DNA from: Cyanoderma ruficeps
Taxonomy: Eukaryota; Chordata; Aves; Passeriformes; Timaliidae
Assembly (NCBI GenBank): GCA_008694505.1
Contig: VZDJ01000623.1
Span: 19,711,754 to 19,775,753 of the forward strand
Length of the DNA stretch: 64,000 nucleotides
Direction: 5' to 3'
Of this stretch, positions 35,701-47,500 are shown in pieces. Made by a program: the position numbers and the translations under genes. Below the pieces are notes generated by a model. That model did no database searches. It was not told where the DNA came from and worked only from the letters and a program-made list of their open reading frames with translations. How positions within the stretch are numbered: the stretch's first letter is position 1; each line of letters opens with the position of its first letter.

Positions 35701-38700
35701 TGCATGATGAAAATAGCCTCTGTTACTCATCTCTCACAGCTACCACTAGCAGCAGTAGGGATTGGTAGGATAATTATAATATAAGCATTTTGCTGTGAAT
35801 ATTGGGGATAAATGCACACTAAGGTATTTGCAGTTGCATGACATAGAAAATCTCAGGGTTCTTAACATTTTATGTTTATTTCAGTTAGGGGGAATAATTT
35901 TGTCCCAAGCTTGAGATACAAAAGGCCATGTTACTGTTTCTTTTTGGCTTTTGCTCAGCCAAAACACCATGAGAAGAAGGACAAGCATGAGAGGAGTCAC
36001 AGCCAGTCTGTGATTTTGGGAGACTTCTGGTCTGATTATTGTTGTTCCATAGACTTTGAATGGTTGTTTCAGACTTTCAGACTGACCTTCAGCAGTGCAC
36101 TCTGTTCTTTGGTATATCTGTTCTTTATCTCCCACCTGGAGATAATTGTGCTTTTTTTGCAAGGGTATTTAATGGGAAAATTCATTGCTACCTGTGAAAT
36201 GCCTTAGTAACGCAGTGAGGGAGCCATATAAGTATTTAGATTGATAAATAAATGCAAATTACACTACCTACAGATGAGGTTACCAGGGTACTCACCACAG
36301 ATGTCTCATTGTAACATCTTTTTAAAGTCTCAGCATGCACTCATGTCAGTGGTAAGTCACCTGTAAGGTACAGTGTGTTGTATGCTCTTCTAATATTATT
36401 CTAAGTATTGAGTATTTTAATTTCTGTCATGGTAGGAATTTATGCCATAGGACGTGAAAGCAAAGTGGTTGAACAGCAGTCACAAATTTCTTACAGGGGT
36501 TATTACTGTACGCTCAAACTGCATATTTACCCCTGGGAACTGGGGAAGGAAGCAAAAGAAGAACTCAGTCTTATTGGCTCTTGGACAATAAATACAGTTG
36601 CAGAATGGAGAATTCAATCCACAGGAATCCCAACTGCTTTGAATATGTACAGCGTCAAAATGGCCCACACTTGTCTGAGGTTCATAGACTATTCCTGACA
36701 TTATTTAAAAATGAGCAAAGTAGAACCTGTCCAGAATTTGTCCTGAAAGCCTCTGGAAGTGAAGCCCTTGCATAACTCTAATGCTCCATCAAGCAGAACC
36801 AGTGAGCTGAATTCTGTTCCAGTAGCTGCACAAGTTTGCTAGAAGACCCAGTGCTCATTTTCAGGGTATTTTTTGTGCATAGTGCCAACTTCTAAGAAAC
36901 AACAGAAGAATAAATATTGCTGAGCAGAAATTCAGGAAAGTCTTGGGTAATGGTAAAGCTGTAGCATGCCTCAGATCCTGCAACTCTTACTTTTAATTAA
37001 ACAGATACCTTTAGTGAATCACTTAATCACCTGATAAGTGGCCTGTTTCTCCTGCAAAGGTACTGTGATTGGAAACTGATTGTACAACACTGATTGTAAA
37101 AGATGTACTGAGTGTTTAATACCTAACTTGTTTTCATTATCTTGTGCCAAGAAGAAGAAAATTGGACTGTTCTAAAGTTGAGGTTATAAGTTAATTGAGT
37201 CTGTTTAGCTTTCATGGTTCGAAACAGCTTTGTGTCATTTTGTGGATTACTACCCAAGTGCACAACTGAAGCAGACAAACCAGAGTCCCTTTGATGGAGA
37301 AAGCCTTCTGAATTATAGGCAAAAGATGCAGTTGTACCTCCTGTATTTGTCATCTCAAAATTTGTTCCTGTAAGTACTTTCTTACTGCCTGGGAAGAGAG
37401 AGACTTCTGTCACATTTACATGCATTCAGTTTCCTCTGGGAATAAAAGTACCACAACTGTGCACAAAATCTACTTTTTACTGGTCACTTTCTGGGTATTC
37501 CTCCTTTTGACAGCTTCTTTCTGTGCTGTGTAGGAAGTGAGATGGACTCCTTGATGAATTTCAGGCAAAGGTGTTTCACAATCCAGGATGTAATAACAAT
37601 AATACCCAGACTTTTCCTTGCTCAACACTCACATAAAATTCCATTTCTCTTCTATATGAAGAAAACATCTGCAGTTTAATATTAAAAGTTCAAAGAAATT
37701 ACACCAGGTTTTAAATCTAGAGCCCTTGTTAACACTGAATATAATTGCAAATACAACAACAAAATATTATTGGAGAAGAAAAACTACTCTTATGAGGGAG
37801 GCTTGAGTTTCATGTATAATGAAAGCACACTGCAAAGAGCTGTTAGTTACATAGCTGAGACTTCTAAATGCAACCTTAATTATGCAAGCTCTTATCAGTT
37901 ATATATAGAAGACAGTCCATGGATAGAGCAATCTCGTACGTCTTGTGACAGCAATGACTGTATTAAATTGCATACTCTGGTGGCATGCTGCCAGGCAAAT
38001 GGGACTGTAAAATTGAAAGAATAAGATTATTTTAAAGTGCTAAATCTGTCCTACACCCATTGCTACTTTATCTCGCTAAAGATGGAGCTGGGTACAATGG
38101 TGCTGAAGGTTGTAGGAAGCAGGCTTTGCATCTCAGATCAGCAGAAGCAATATTGCTCTTATGCTATAAATTATGACATTCTCTTTTTATGTTTTACATG
38201 CTTGTAATGATATTGTTACAGTGACAGCCTGCTCAGTGACTCTCAGTGAGGATACCTGTTTCCTGAGAAAATTTTGGAAAACATCACGTTTAGAGAAAAT
38301 GCAACCCATTAACTGGTTATATATTCTCAATATCGATGCAGTTTTGCCCCTTCTAACTGTGTGAACAATACTCATGAAAATACATTTATTACTTTGCTGT
38401 TCCATCTGCTTTTGCTTCTAGAACATCATCTGATACATCTGTCCTTTCCCCAGGACATCACATTTTATAGAGGCTGTGAAGTTTGGAAGGTTTTGAATAG
38501 TGTCCCAAATGTAGAGATAAAAAATAATATTAAATTACTTGCTAAGTGTGCAACTTCTGCCATGAAATGAGTTGTCTCTCATTCTCCAAATAAACTGGAA
38601 ATTCAAACATGATCTTCACAGTTGGTATGCAATCTCTTTATGTAATGTCCAGTTTTATTTCAACTTTCAGGGTTGGATCTCGCCTAGAGAACCATTCCAT

Positions 38701-41000
38701 TTGGCCTGCCAGCTTCCCATCTCTAATAATGTGCAGGGAAAACACAGAGCAGAATGCAAAGCATGGCAGTCAATAATGATTGCTTTTCCTTTCAAAGATG
38801 CAATCCCCATTTTATGCCCCTGTGTTAGTTCAGAGGAGGGAGAGGAAAGTAAAGAGGGATTTTATTGGTTAATAGAATTAACATGTTTAGAGATAAATCA
38901 GTGACACTTTTGATGGGTATGAGAGGAAGGGAGGTTGATTTCCCATGGAAAATTATAATTTTTTTGAGGGGAATGTGCATCTTTCTGTGTAAATAGTGGC
39001 ATGCTGTTGGCCCAGGGATTTTGTTTTAGTGCGTAATTATCAACTGAAACATTGCCCCAGCAAAAATTTTGAACTGAGAATAAAAAGTGACAAACGGTAA
39101 ACACACTTAAAATTGGCAGGTTGTGCAGGGACATTAAAAAAAAAAACCCTGAAAGCAAGATAAGAATTATGTGAAAACATTCTCTGTGAATGCAGGTGTT
39201 CTGAATGGAATGTGGCTTCATTCCTTCCTGCTATACTTCAGACAGCTCTGAAGGAATGATTGAAAGAACAGTAAATCAATAAAAGGATTCCTGGTTTTCA
39301 ATTATAGCTTTTGTTATTAAAAAAGTAAAAAATAAAAAATTGTGAGAAATCCAAGTAGGAAACTAATCAGGAACTTTTAAATTTACTCTGAAAGATGCCA
39401 TCAGGCCTCTCTGATGTTCTTGGTTACTTTTATCTGTCACCAGTGGCTTGAAAGACCCATCTGTTCCTCAGGTGTGTCTTTTGCCAGTGCTGACACCATC
39501 TCCATGCTTACGACTCCATCATTTGCTCTTCTCCTATCTTGCTTCTATCCTGCTCTGCACTGCAGAGAATGAGAAAGTAATTTAGTTTTAGAAAATGCAA
39601 CCTTATTAAAAAAGAAATACTTTTTTGATGGTGGAGAAGAGAAAGGATCTTGGTCAAAAGCAAGTGAATTTGCTCACCTTGTTTAAGGTGCAGTTATTTG
39701 TGGAGTTCAGAAATATTGTCTGTATTTCAACTTATGATTAAACTAGGTGCCATCTGAAATTGATTATTGATGTCAATCTGTTACGTTCTGCTCAGTCTGT
39801 ATCATCTCCAACATTTTGCTGCTTTTTGTTTGTCAGACCCATTAATGCCACATCTGATTCTCAACTTTCTCAACACAGATTCACAAAATGAAGTAAATCT
39901 CAACTCCTTGCTTCTGCAGCAATATTCTTCCTAAGATACAGTGATTGTAATGGCATGCAAATATTCCTTGGGTAGTTTATTAACTACCCTTTTATTAACT
40001 AGTCTTTCAGAGAGCCATAGCAAGCATCTGTGCCCTTCAAGACCTGCTTGTTACTTCAGCACATACTGTCAGTTTCAGTACTTCTGTTCATCATACCTGA
40101 GCATGATTAGTATTTTTGTGTGTCATGTACACTGAGGTATAGGTACATCTTCAGCTAAATGTAATCCTTTTATCTGGGCATTGATCTCCTCTGAGTTTCT
40201 GGTTTTTTCTTCAGTGTATAGACTGTAGATTATGTTTTTTTTTATTCCTCTGAATCACAAGAAAACTTTCATTGATTGCATAATCAATGTATAATAGTCA
40301 CTTGTAAAATGATGAGCATGCCCATATCAGTTAAATTCAAGCTAATGGGCTGACAATAAATGGCTTAAATTGTAGTGCTTCCGATTTGGATTAGAAGAGC
40401 GTGGCATTATTCGTGCTCAGTCAGACTTGTGTTATTCAGTATGCAGGTTATCTTACATGTTGTACCTGAAATGATCTATTTGGAATGGCAAATTAATTTC
40501 TCAGCTTTCATACCATACATTACCTCTAACTTACATATTTAGTATGTAGCTGGCTTTACCGTTCAGAGGGATCATCTGGGAAAAGGAAGTTTTAATCCCA
40601 TTTTGGAGAAATCTGTAAAATGTGCAGTTACAGTCTGTGTTATGAAACACAAAGTAACACTATAAAGGCGTCTTAGGGTCATAGACCTAAACTGAATCGT
40701 TTTGGAGTTATGAGTCCTCTAAGTGCTCTTCTGTATTTGGAGACTTGTCATGTTTCAGGTTATTGCACACTTCAAGTGCACTCAGGAAACATGGAGCTGC
40801 GTGGATCTGAGACAAAGTGCACAGTGGCCTGGAGCAGGGACAGCAGGCCTGTTGGCAGCCATTTGGAGGTGCACTCCATCTTCCAATACACCTCCTTCAA
40901 GTTGGTTACTTTTTCTGCTTGTCAGGGATAACTCCAGAATGAGAAATGGGGCACAACTGGTTGGTGGAAGTGGGAAAGAAGCAGGCATAGGGCTCCAGCC
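32753..41000. other. TSPAN9 intron, unique sequence (eighth segment)
   Basis: No gene or named mobile element was seen. It holds the A/C tract at 35365-35453, a stretch with TCATTAAG and TCATTAATGAG motifs near 34405-34430, and an A10 run at about 39137. Open frames of about 105-130 codons (for example 35872-36207 plus, 38572-38904 plus, 38898-39221 minus) are in very AT-rich sequence and show no family signature. I see no TSPAN9 exon here. Confidence 0.5.
35365..35453. repeat. A/C-rich low-complexity tract
   Basis: AACCCCAAAAC, CCACCACCAACC and AACAACAACAAT units run into 11 A residues at 35443-35453. It is the same kind of tract as at 5566-5683. Confidence 0.85.
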
Positions 41001-41266
41001 CAGGTTCGAGTTGGAAAGGAGGTACAGCAACCTAGTCCAAGTGCCTGACTACTTCAGGACTGCCCTGAAGTTAGAGCAGGTTGTTGAGGGCATTGCCCAA
41101 ATTGCCTCGTAAAGAGGCATTGGCCACCTTCTGCAGAAAGGCTATTCAGTGTCTGACCACCCTCTCACTAAAGAAATGTTTCCTAATGTCAATTCTGAGC
41201 CTCCCCTGAGGCAGCTTTGAACCATTCCCACACATCCTATCACTGTAAATATCCCTTGTCACTGTC
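41001..41266 (-). mobile_element. CR1 LINE fragment, minus strand
   Basis: Inverted CR1 text is visible: GAGTTGGAAAGGAGGTACAG, CCTAGTCCAAGTGCCTGACT, TTAGAGCAGGTTGTTGAGGG, TCAGTGTCTGACCACCCTCT, CACTAAAGAAATGTTTCCTA and CATCCTATCACTG. It is diverged and lacks the terminal ATTCTATG-type repeats, so the 3' end is eroded. The open frame crossing it on the + strand (40723-41112) is not a gene. Confidence 0.85.
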
Positions 41267-42066
41267 GAGTAGGAAGCACCAAGCATTTTTTAGTTACAAT
41301 GCAGTCTATTCTACAGTGATTCAGCATATGGGGATGGGCTTGTGCCCTAGAAATCTTTTTTGGATAAAGAATTCTGGGGTTCTAACTGTTGTGAAAGCAG
41401 TCTGCATTGGAAGGAAGACAAAGTAAAATACTGTCTGTTTTTTTACAGGAAGCAAGCCTTCACTTAACAGTTGGCATTGCAGTAATGCTGTCCTGAGTTA
41501 ATAGCTGGTCTGGCCCATGGTGTTTGGGAAATTCAGCTGTAGAGTTACTGAGGATTTTTTATGACTTTCCTGTGAAGTTCACCAGTATGAGTTATGTAAG
41601 AAAACACTTGACTTCTGGGAGAGGGACTTATTCCTGCATTTTGCCTGAGGAGTCTTTATTTTCAGAGGTGGTCCCATAGAACCTAAAAGCTTCATTATCC
41701 TAATTAAGGATGTACAGGATAAGATTGCTTCTCTTGTGCTGATATGTCATACACTATCTTTCTTTGATAAGAGAAATCTTCTGGAATTTATTAACGAACA
41801 TCCTTCAAAGATAAAGAAGTGTGGAGTTTTCTTGTCAAATGCATGCTTTCTAACTACTCTACTTTGCAGCTGGGGATAATTTTGCACAGTAAGGGAAATG
41901 CATGTATTCAACTAGATATGATGGGCCATTGCTGGGGCAGTCAAATTTGCTGGCTGAATAATTATCTGATAACTTGGACAAATCCGGCTTGTAATGGAAG
42001 CAGAAGAGTGTAAGAAATGCACCCTTACTCCAGTGTACGCAAGTCCAGTACACATTCCATTTTCAG
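41267..42066. other. TSPAN9 intron between two CR1 fragments
   Basis: AT-rich unique sequence. No feature was recognised. Confidence 0.5.
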
Positions 42067-42067
42067 T

Positions 42068-42141
42068 GGTTTTGTTGTTTTTTTGGGTTTTTTTGGTGTT
42101 TTTTTTGGTTGTTGTTGTTTGGTTGGTTGGTTTTTTTTTTT
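42068..42141. repeat. G/T-rich low-complexity tract
   Basis: T7-T11 runs are separated by GGG, GTTGTTG and GGTTGGTTGG. It lies about 60 bp from the 3' end of the following inverted CR1, with AT-rich sequence between. Confidence 0.85.
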
Positions 42142-42183
42142 GTCATTTAAATGCAATGTTTAGGAAATAATGAAGAATGGATG

Positions 42184-42223
42184 AGTACCACAGAGGTGGT
42201 ACTTAGAACCACAGAGTTCTAAG
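42184..42223. repeat. Two adjacent perfect 8-bp hairpins at the CR1 3' edge
   Basis: AGTACCAC (42184-42191) pairs with GTGGTACT (42196-42203) across an AGAG loop. CTTAGAAC (42202-42209) pairs with GTTCTAAG (42216-42223) across a six-base loop. The stems share two bases, so they could compete or stack. Confidence 0.8.
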
Positions 42224-42718
42224 TGAGTTGGAAGGGACCCACAAGGACCATCAAGTCCAACTCCTGGCCCTGCACAGGACACCCCGAGAGTCACACCCTG
42301 TGCCTGAGAGTGTGCTTCAAATGCTTTTTCAACTCTGTCAGGCTTGGTGCTGTGACCACTGCCCTGTGGAGCCTGTTCCAGTGCCCAAACAACCTCTGGG
42401 TGAAGAACCTTCTTCTGATATCCAACCTAAACCTCCCCTGACACAGTTTCAGGCCATTTCCTCAGGTCTTGTCACTTGTCACAGAGAAGAGATCAGTGCC
42501 TGCCCCTCTTCTTCTCCTCTCGAGGAAGTTGCAGACTGCAGTGAGCTCTCCCCTCAGTCTCCTCTTCTCCAGGCTGAACAGACCAAGTGACCTCAGCTGC
42601 TGCTGGTGTGGCTTCACCCCCAGACCCTTCTCCATCTGAGGATGGCTTTCCTTTGGACATTTTGTATCTTTCATATATTGAGGCACCCAAAACTGCACCA
42701 GCATAAAGTGGAGCACTT
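42204..42718 (-). mobile_element. CR1 LINE 3' fragment, minus strand (longest copy in the window)
   Basis: About 515 bp of inverted CR1. Signals include GTTGGAAGGGACCCACAAGG, CCATCAAGTCCAACTCCTGG, GAGCCTGTTCCAGTGCCCAA and CTTCTGATATCCAACCTAAA. Reading the minus strand gives SLGLFSLEKRRLRGELTAV, the conserved C-terminal motif of the CR1 ORF2 protein (reverse transcriptase polyprotein), followed by a decayed tail. The frame is an isolated 84-codon relic, so no active enzyme is encoded. The 3' end carries paired hairpins (42184-42223). Confidence 0.93.
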
Positions 42719-44462
42719 CATGAATTTTATTTCGTCTCTCTTCTTACCTTGTGATTATAGTACTTAACTTACATAGGATGTGGTCATACGAGATTTATGA
42801 AAAATTGATTTCTTTAATAACCTGATGAGCATGTTTCTGTTGTCTGGTATAATGAGTTATTATCTCTAATGACTAAAGAAATATTAGTACTCAACTTATT
42901 TTATCTTGAAATCTAATTGCTGATGTTAGGACAGAAGTCAAATACATTAAAATAACATCATTAATTACAGCAAATATTCCCTCTTATAATAAGATTAAAT
43001 CTTGTAGAGGTTTATAACTCTTGCTTGGTGGGATGGACCCAGATGCAGTCTGTTCTGAGTGATCTTCCTCCCAGACACATAACTGAATGCACTAGTGCTG
43101 TATGTCCTGCACAAGTGTGTTTCTGTCTACTCTATAAATACTATTTTATGGCGGCTTTTTGAGACGATGAAGCTCTTCAGAAGGTAGATTTCGAAGTAGT
43201 TGAGTTATGCTTTGTTCTGATTTATGTTTTTCTCTGTATTCTTTTTGATTGTCAGAAACCAGTAGTATGGTTGTCCGTAGTTTTTACTGCTTGCCTTGAA
43301 AGTGGATTCCATCCAGCTCTTCTTTGTAGTTCACACAGCCAGCTGTTGCAGTCCAGCTGAAAGGTATAACTGTTGCCATCTGTGACAGCTATGAATTTTG
43401 AGAAAATCTCTTTAATAATGTTTATGAACTGTAAATGTGTTCTATGCATGTTGGAATTTGAAAACTGAGAAAATAATTAGCTATTAAAATTACAGGTTCC
43501 ATACGAACCTCTTACTCCTTTTTAATAGCTCTCTCTAGGTTGTTGTATTGGGTTTTCCTCCCCAGTTTCTTTTTTTTTTTCCAGCTTTTGGTGCTATAGA
43601 GTGCTGATAAAGAAGACTGAGGAGAGAGATACATATAAAATGTATTAGCATTATAAAAGAAGTATTTTTATTTTTTGTGTTTGTGGCGGATATTTTTTAA
43701 GTGATTCATGACAGTATGCAGCAGTTTTCCAGGTGTTTTGCCCCTTTCCTGCTACCAGTATGGGAAGGTCTCATTTAATATCATCTGCATGTAAAAGACT
43801 GTTCCTAGAGATTAGGTTTCAGACTATTTCTTTGTGGGTGAAGAGAAAATAATCCCTCTGTGATATGTCACACTTCAGAATTAAATAGTTCTCATGATTC
43901 AGTGTGCGTGTAGAACTCTGCTTCAGCTCTGTTAGTCCGAGGTGGTTTCATTTCAGCCTTTCTAAACACTGGCAGTATTTATGTTCTGGTTATTCTACCA
44001 GTGCAGCTGTTGCGACACGTTTTCCTAACTCCAGTGAATAAAAGCAGCTAAAGAACACTCACCGTAACTATGGGAAGAGCACGGATGTGTTCAGTAGCTC
44101 TCAGAAGGAATTCCAGCTCTGTGATGAGGGACACAAGGGAACCTTTCTGTCCAGGGTAGAGTTGTCAACTCACTAGTGGCAATTCCCTTCCCTTTCTTTG
44201 ACCTGGCACCTGGGATCTCCTCTGCCCTACCTGAGAACTGTTAACCACTCATGTACCTGTGTACTTGCTAGTTATCTCAGTAATCACACAGGCAGTTTCA
44301 TTCTCCCTTGTGCAGAGCAGTCACACAATGTGCGTGGAGGGGACAGAGCAGTGAGGCAACATGCTTGTAGTGAAGTATTCAGAAAGGGAAATGGAAAAAG
44401 TTGAGTGCCATAGAGCAGTAAAAAAACATAATGAGGTATGCAGTAGCAGGTTTGGGTGGTTT

Positions 44463-44546
44463 AAAAAAAAAGAGGACGGAAAAGAAGGAAGAAGAGGAAA
44501 GGGTTGGGAAGAGGCAGAGAATATGGAAGGAGAAGTGAAGGAGTTG
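44463..44546. repeat. Purine-rich tract
   Basis: About 84 bp are nearly all A/G on the + strand (AGAGGACGGAAAAGAAGGAA, GAAGAGGAAAGGG and so on), producing a Lys/Glu-rich open frame on + and a Ser/Phe-rich one on minus. Both are composition effects. Confidence 0.75.
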
Positions 44547-47500
44547 AGTAAATCCTTTCCCCATTATTTTCTTGAGGTTGCTTCTCCAGAAAAGAATTCA
44601 GACAGGCTGGCATTCTTTAGGTTATTTTTTCTTACTGGAAACATCAAACACATCTCTATTTTCTGTCCTCATAAAGCCTAATAAGAAAGAAACCCGTGCC
44701 ATGGACTATAGGTGCACACAACATCCTCAATAGGTGATCACTGCTTTGATAGTTTAAATACAACAACTTTTCAGCCTGTCACTGGCTTTTGAACTGAAAA
44801 GCTGGGAAGGGATGGATGAGGGATTGCTGGGTTGTGACTCATGCTACCTTCACAGTTCGGGTGTCTCACAGCTCTGCTTTGAGCCCCCAGACTCCTTCAC
44901 CATTTTTTCAGTTGGCTCAGGTACTTGTACAAGCTCTGTGTTTTTAGTGATCTGTCGCTCTGTACCCGTATCTGTGTGCTGTCATCTGTAGCTGACTGAT
45001 CTGTTCACAGCTCAGGATGCTTACTGGCATGAAGAGGCCAGATTTGGTTGCTCTTTCCTTATGTCAAACCCACTGCAGCCTGAGAGAGCTTAGCCTATTC
45101 CTAGTGTTTCCTTTAGCTGCCTTCTCTTTTCCTTCTTCAGTTTGTAACTCTGCACATGTTGTTTCCTTTCACAGTCCTATCAGCGGTGTTCAGTGGTAGG
45201 GTTTGATACAAAAGATGTGGTATTTTGGTATAATTGCTGAACTCTATACTTGCTGTGCCAGTGGTGATGATGTATATCTAGAGGAAGACAGCACATCTGC
45301 CTTAGTCCAAGTCAGATGCACAGAGAGAAATATAGTATAAGACAGTATACCTAGAATTACTTCTCTTTCAAAGGGCACATAAATTTATTGCTTAGCACCT
45401 CATTAGTACTTCCTTATTCAAGGTGAATGGAAAAATGATCAGGTAGAAAATCAAATGTAGAACTCCTTATGTTTTTATAGGAAAGCAAGGTCATTTACAT
45501 GAAAGAGAGGGCTTTGTGCCCAGAGGGTCTGTGTTCATATGTCTAGTATGACTTTAGTTGTAGAATTATGATGACAATTGTGTGCATAAGTTCAGGTTTA
45601 TGGACAAACTGTATTCTGTATTGCAGGCAAATTCCAAATGTGAACACTCCACAGGGGGAGAGCAGTAGCTGTCTGGCTCTACATTTTCTTCTTGACTAGA
45701 CTCTGCTGTAATTCCAGTTCCCTACAGGAATGATTCTCCATTTCTTGCTGATAATGCACATGTGTGCATCTAAGGGCTGGATGTGTACCTAAACATCTGC
45801 GACAAGCATAAATAATTCACAGGAATTTAACTGGGAAAGCTCTCTTTATTAAAGCATGTCTCTTTGACTCTCTTAATGGAAGAAAAAGAGTCTGCAAGAG
45901 ACTTGTTACTTTTCTTGTCATCGCTGCTCATTGGGAATAATTCATATGTAATTTAAACCCTATAGTAAAGAACTTCTGGAGCTTCTATCGGAAAGGCAAC
46001 TGTTTGCTGGTGTGAAAAGAAGGGAATTGGACCGAGTTTTTACAAAGTGCATGATAATGGTGTGTCCTCTATAGCTGTTGAAAAGGTTTAACTGCAGTCA
46101 CTGCTGTATGTACCTACACTGCTTGAGGGTGAACAGAGTCCCAGCAAAACATGGAGTATGGTGTCTGTCTGACTATAACTCTGGAAAGACAGAAAACTTA
46201 GATGGAGTGCTTCAGAAGAGTGTTTTCCGCTGTCACTGAAGAGTGGGGCAGCTGTGCAGGTGACCTTGTTCCAATAGTGAAGACAGAGGAGAAGCTGAAA
46301 TGTTAAGAGTCAGCTGGTGGCTTTTCACATGTGACAGTGCAGCCACAACTTGAGTGAGGCATCAGCACTAACCTCAAGATCATCAGAAAAGGGCTTTGGG
46401 AAGTGAAAGACAATCCTGGGCGAAGTTGAAATGAATGGGCTTTGACAGGCAGCTGACAGAAAGGCTGAAAGATGCTTTTTCCTTTTGCCCTGCCCTCCTC
46501 CTTTAGTGAACAGTCTGTACCATGCTGACATAAGGGTGAAACATCCATGGGGTGAGGAGATAGGAGACAGTCTGGTACAGAGTTCTCTGCCATTGTGTCT
46601 TCCTTCCTCATTCTCCTCCCTGGTGACCAGAGCAGGCAATGGAATTAGTTAAAAAGCTTGGCTGCTTGCTTGGGAAAATGTTTTAGGTGAGCACTTGAAT
46701 TTTGGCTAAAAGTTAACTGTGTGCTGTAAAGAACAGGATGTCCAAGGATATGAGCAAAAGACCACACACTCCCAGTCCTCCAGTCCTTCTGACACTTTGG
46801 AGTTCTCTGCATCCTGGATTCCTAGCCTAGGGTTTGGTTGGTTGGGAATTTTTTTTCTGTCAAAAAATACCCCTAAGGAAAAACAGATGTCTCAGAATGT
46901 ACCCAACATTTGAACTCAATTATTGACCACTGGTACTCAATTCCCCCCCTACATTTTACAGAATGACAGAATTCTTTCACTCTCAAGTCTCCAAGGTCAT
47001 CATGGCTCAGTTTTCTAGCACTCATTGTCTACTATGTATTTGCTAAAAATTGCTATTATTTCCTTTTTCTTCACCTCTGTAGGACAAAATAAAGCTTGAA
47101 TTTAAGTTCTCTGCTGCAGCCTGATCAAACTGGATTCCTATTTCTGTTTCTATTGACTAATGGGTAAATGAGATTTTCCTTTCTCCTTTTTAGTAAGCGT
47201 TCCATGTTCTGAATAGACCTCTCAGCTGTGCATATATCATCTCTCCTTTCTAAATTTGTTGTGTTATTGTAGCCCCACATTCACTGGCATTACTCAGCAT
47301 GGAGTTAATTTAAAGAAAGAAAGACTTGCTTGCAAGGAAAAAGAAATGAAAATATGATTTTCTAAATGCAGCTCTTTTGCCACATTTCATTAAGAAAGGC
47401 AAAACATGAAGACTAGAAAGTGAATAATACATAAATTAGTTATGAAAGGTCAGGGTAAAAGCAATATACAGAGACTCGTACAATAAATAAGTGTAAGCTT

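Noticed and set aside
40723..41112. 129-codon open frame on the + strand
   Set aside because: Its 3' third lies antisense to a CR1 fragment, and the rest is unremarkable intron.
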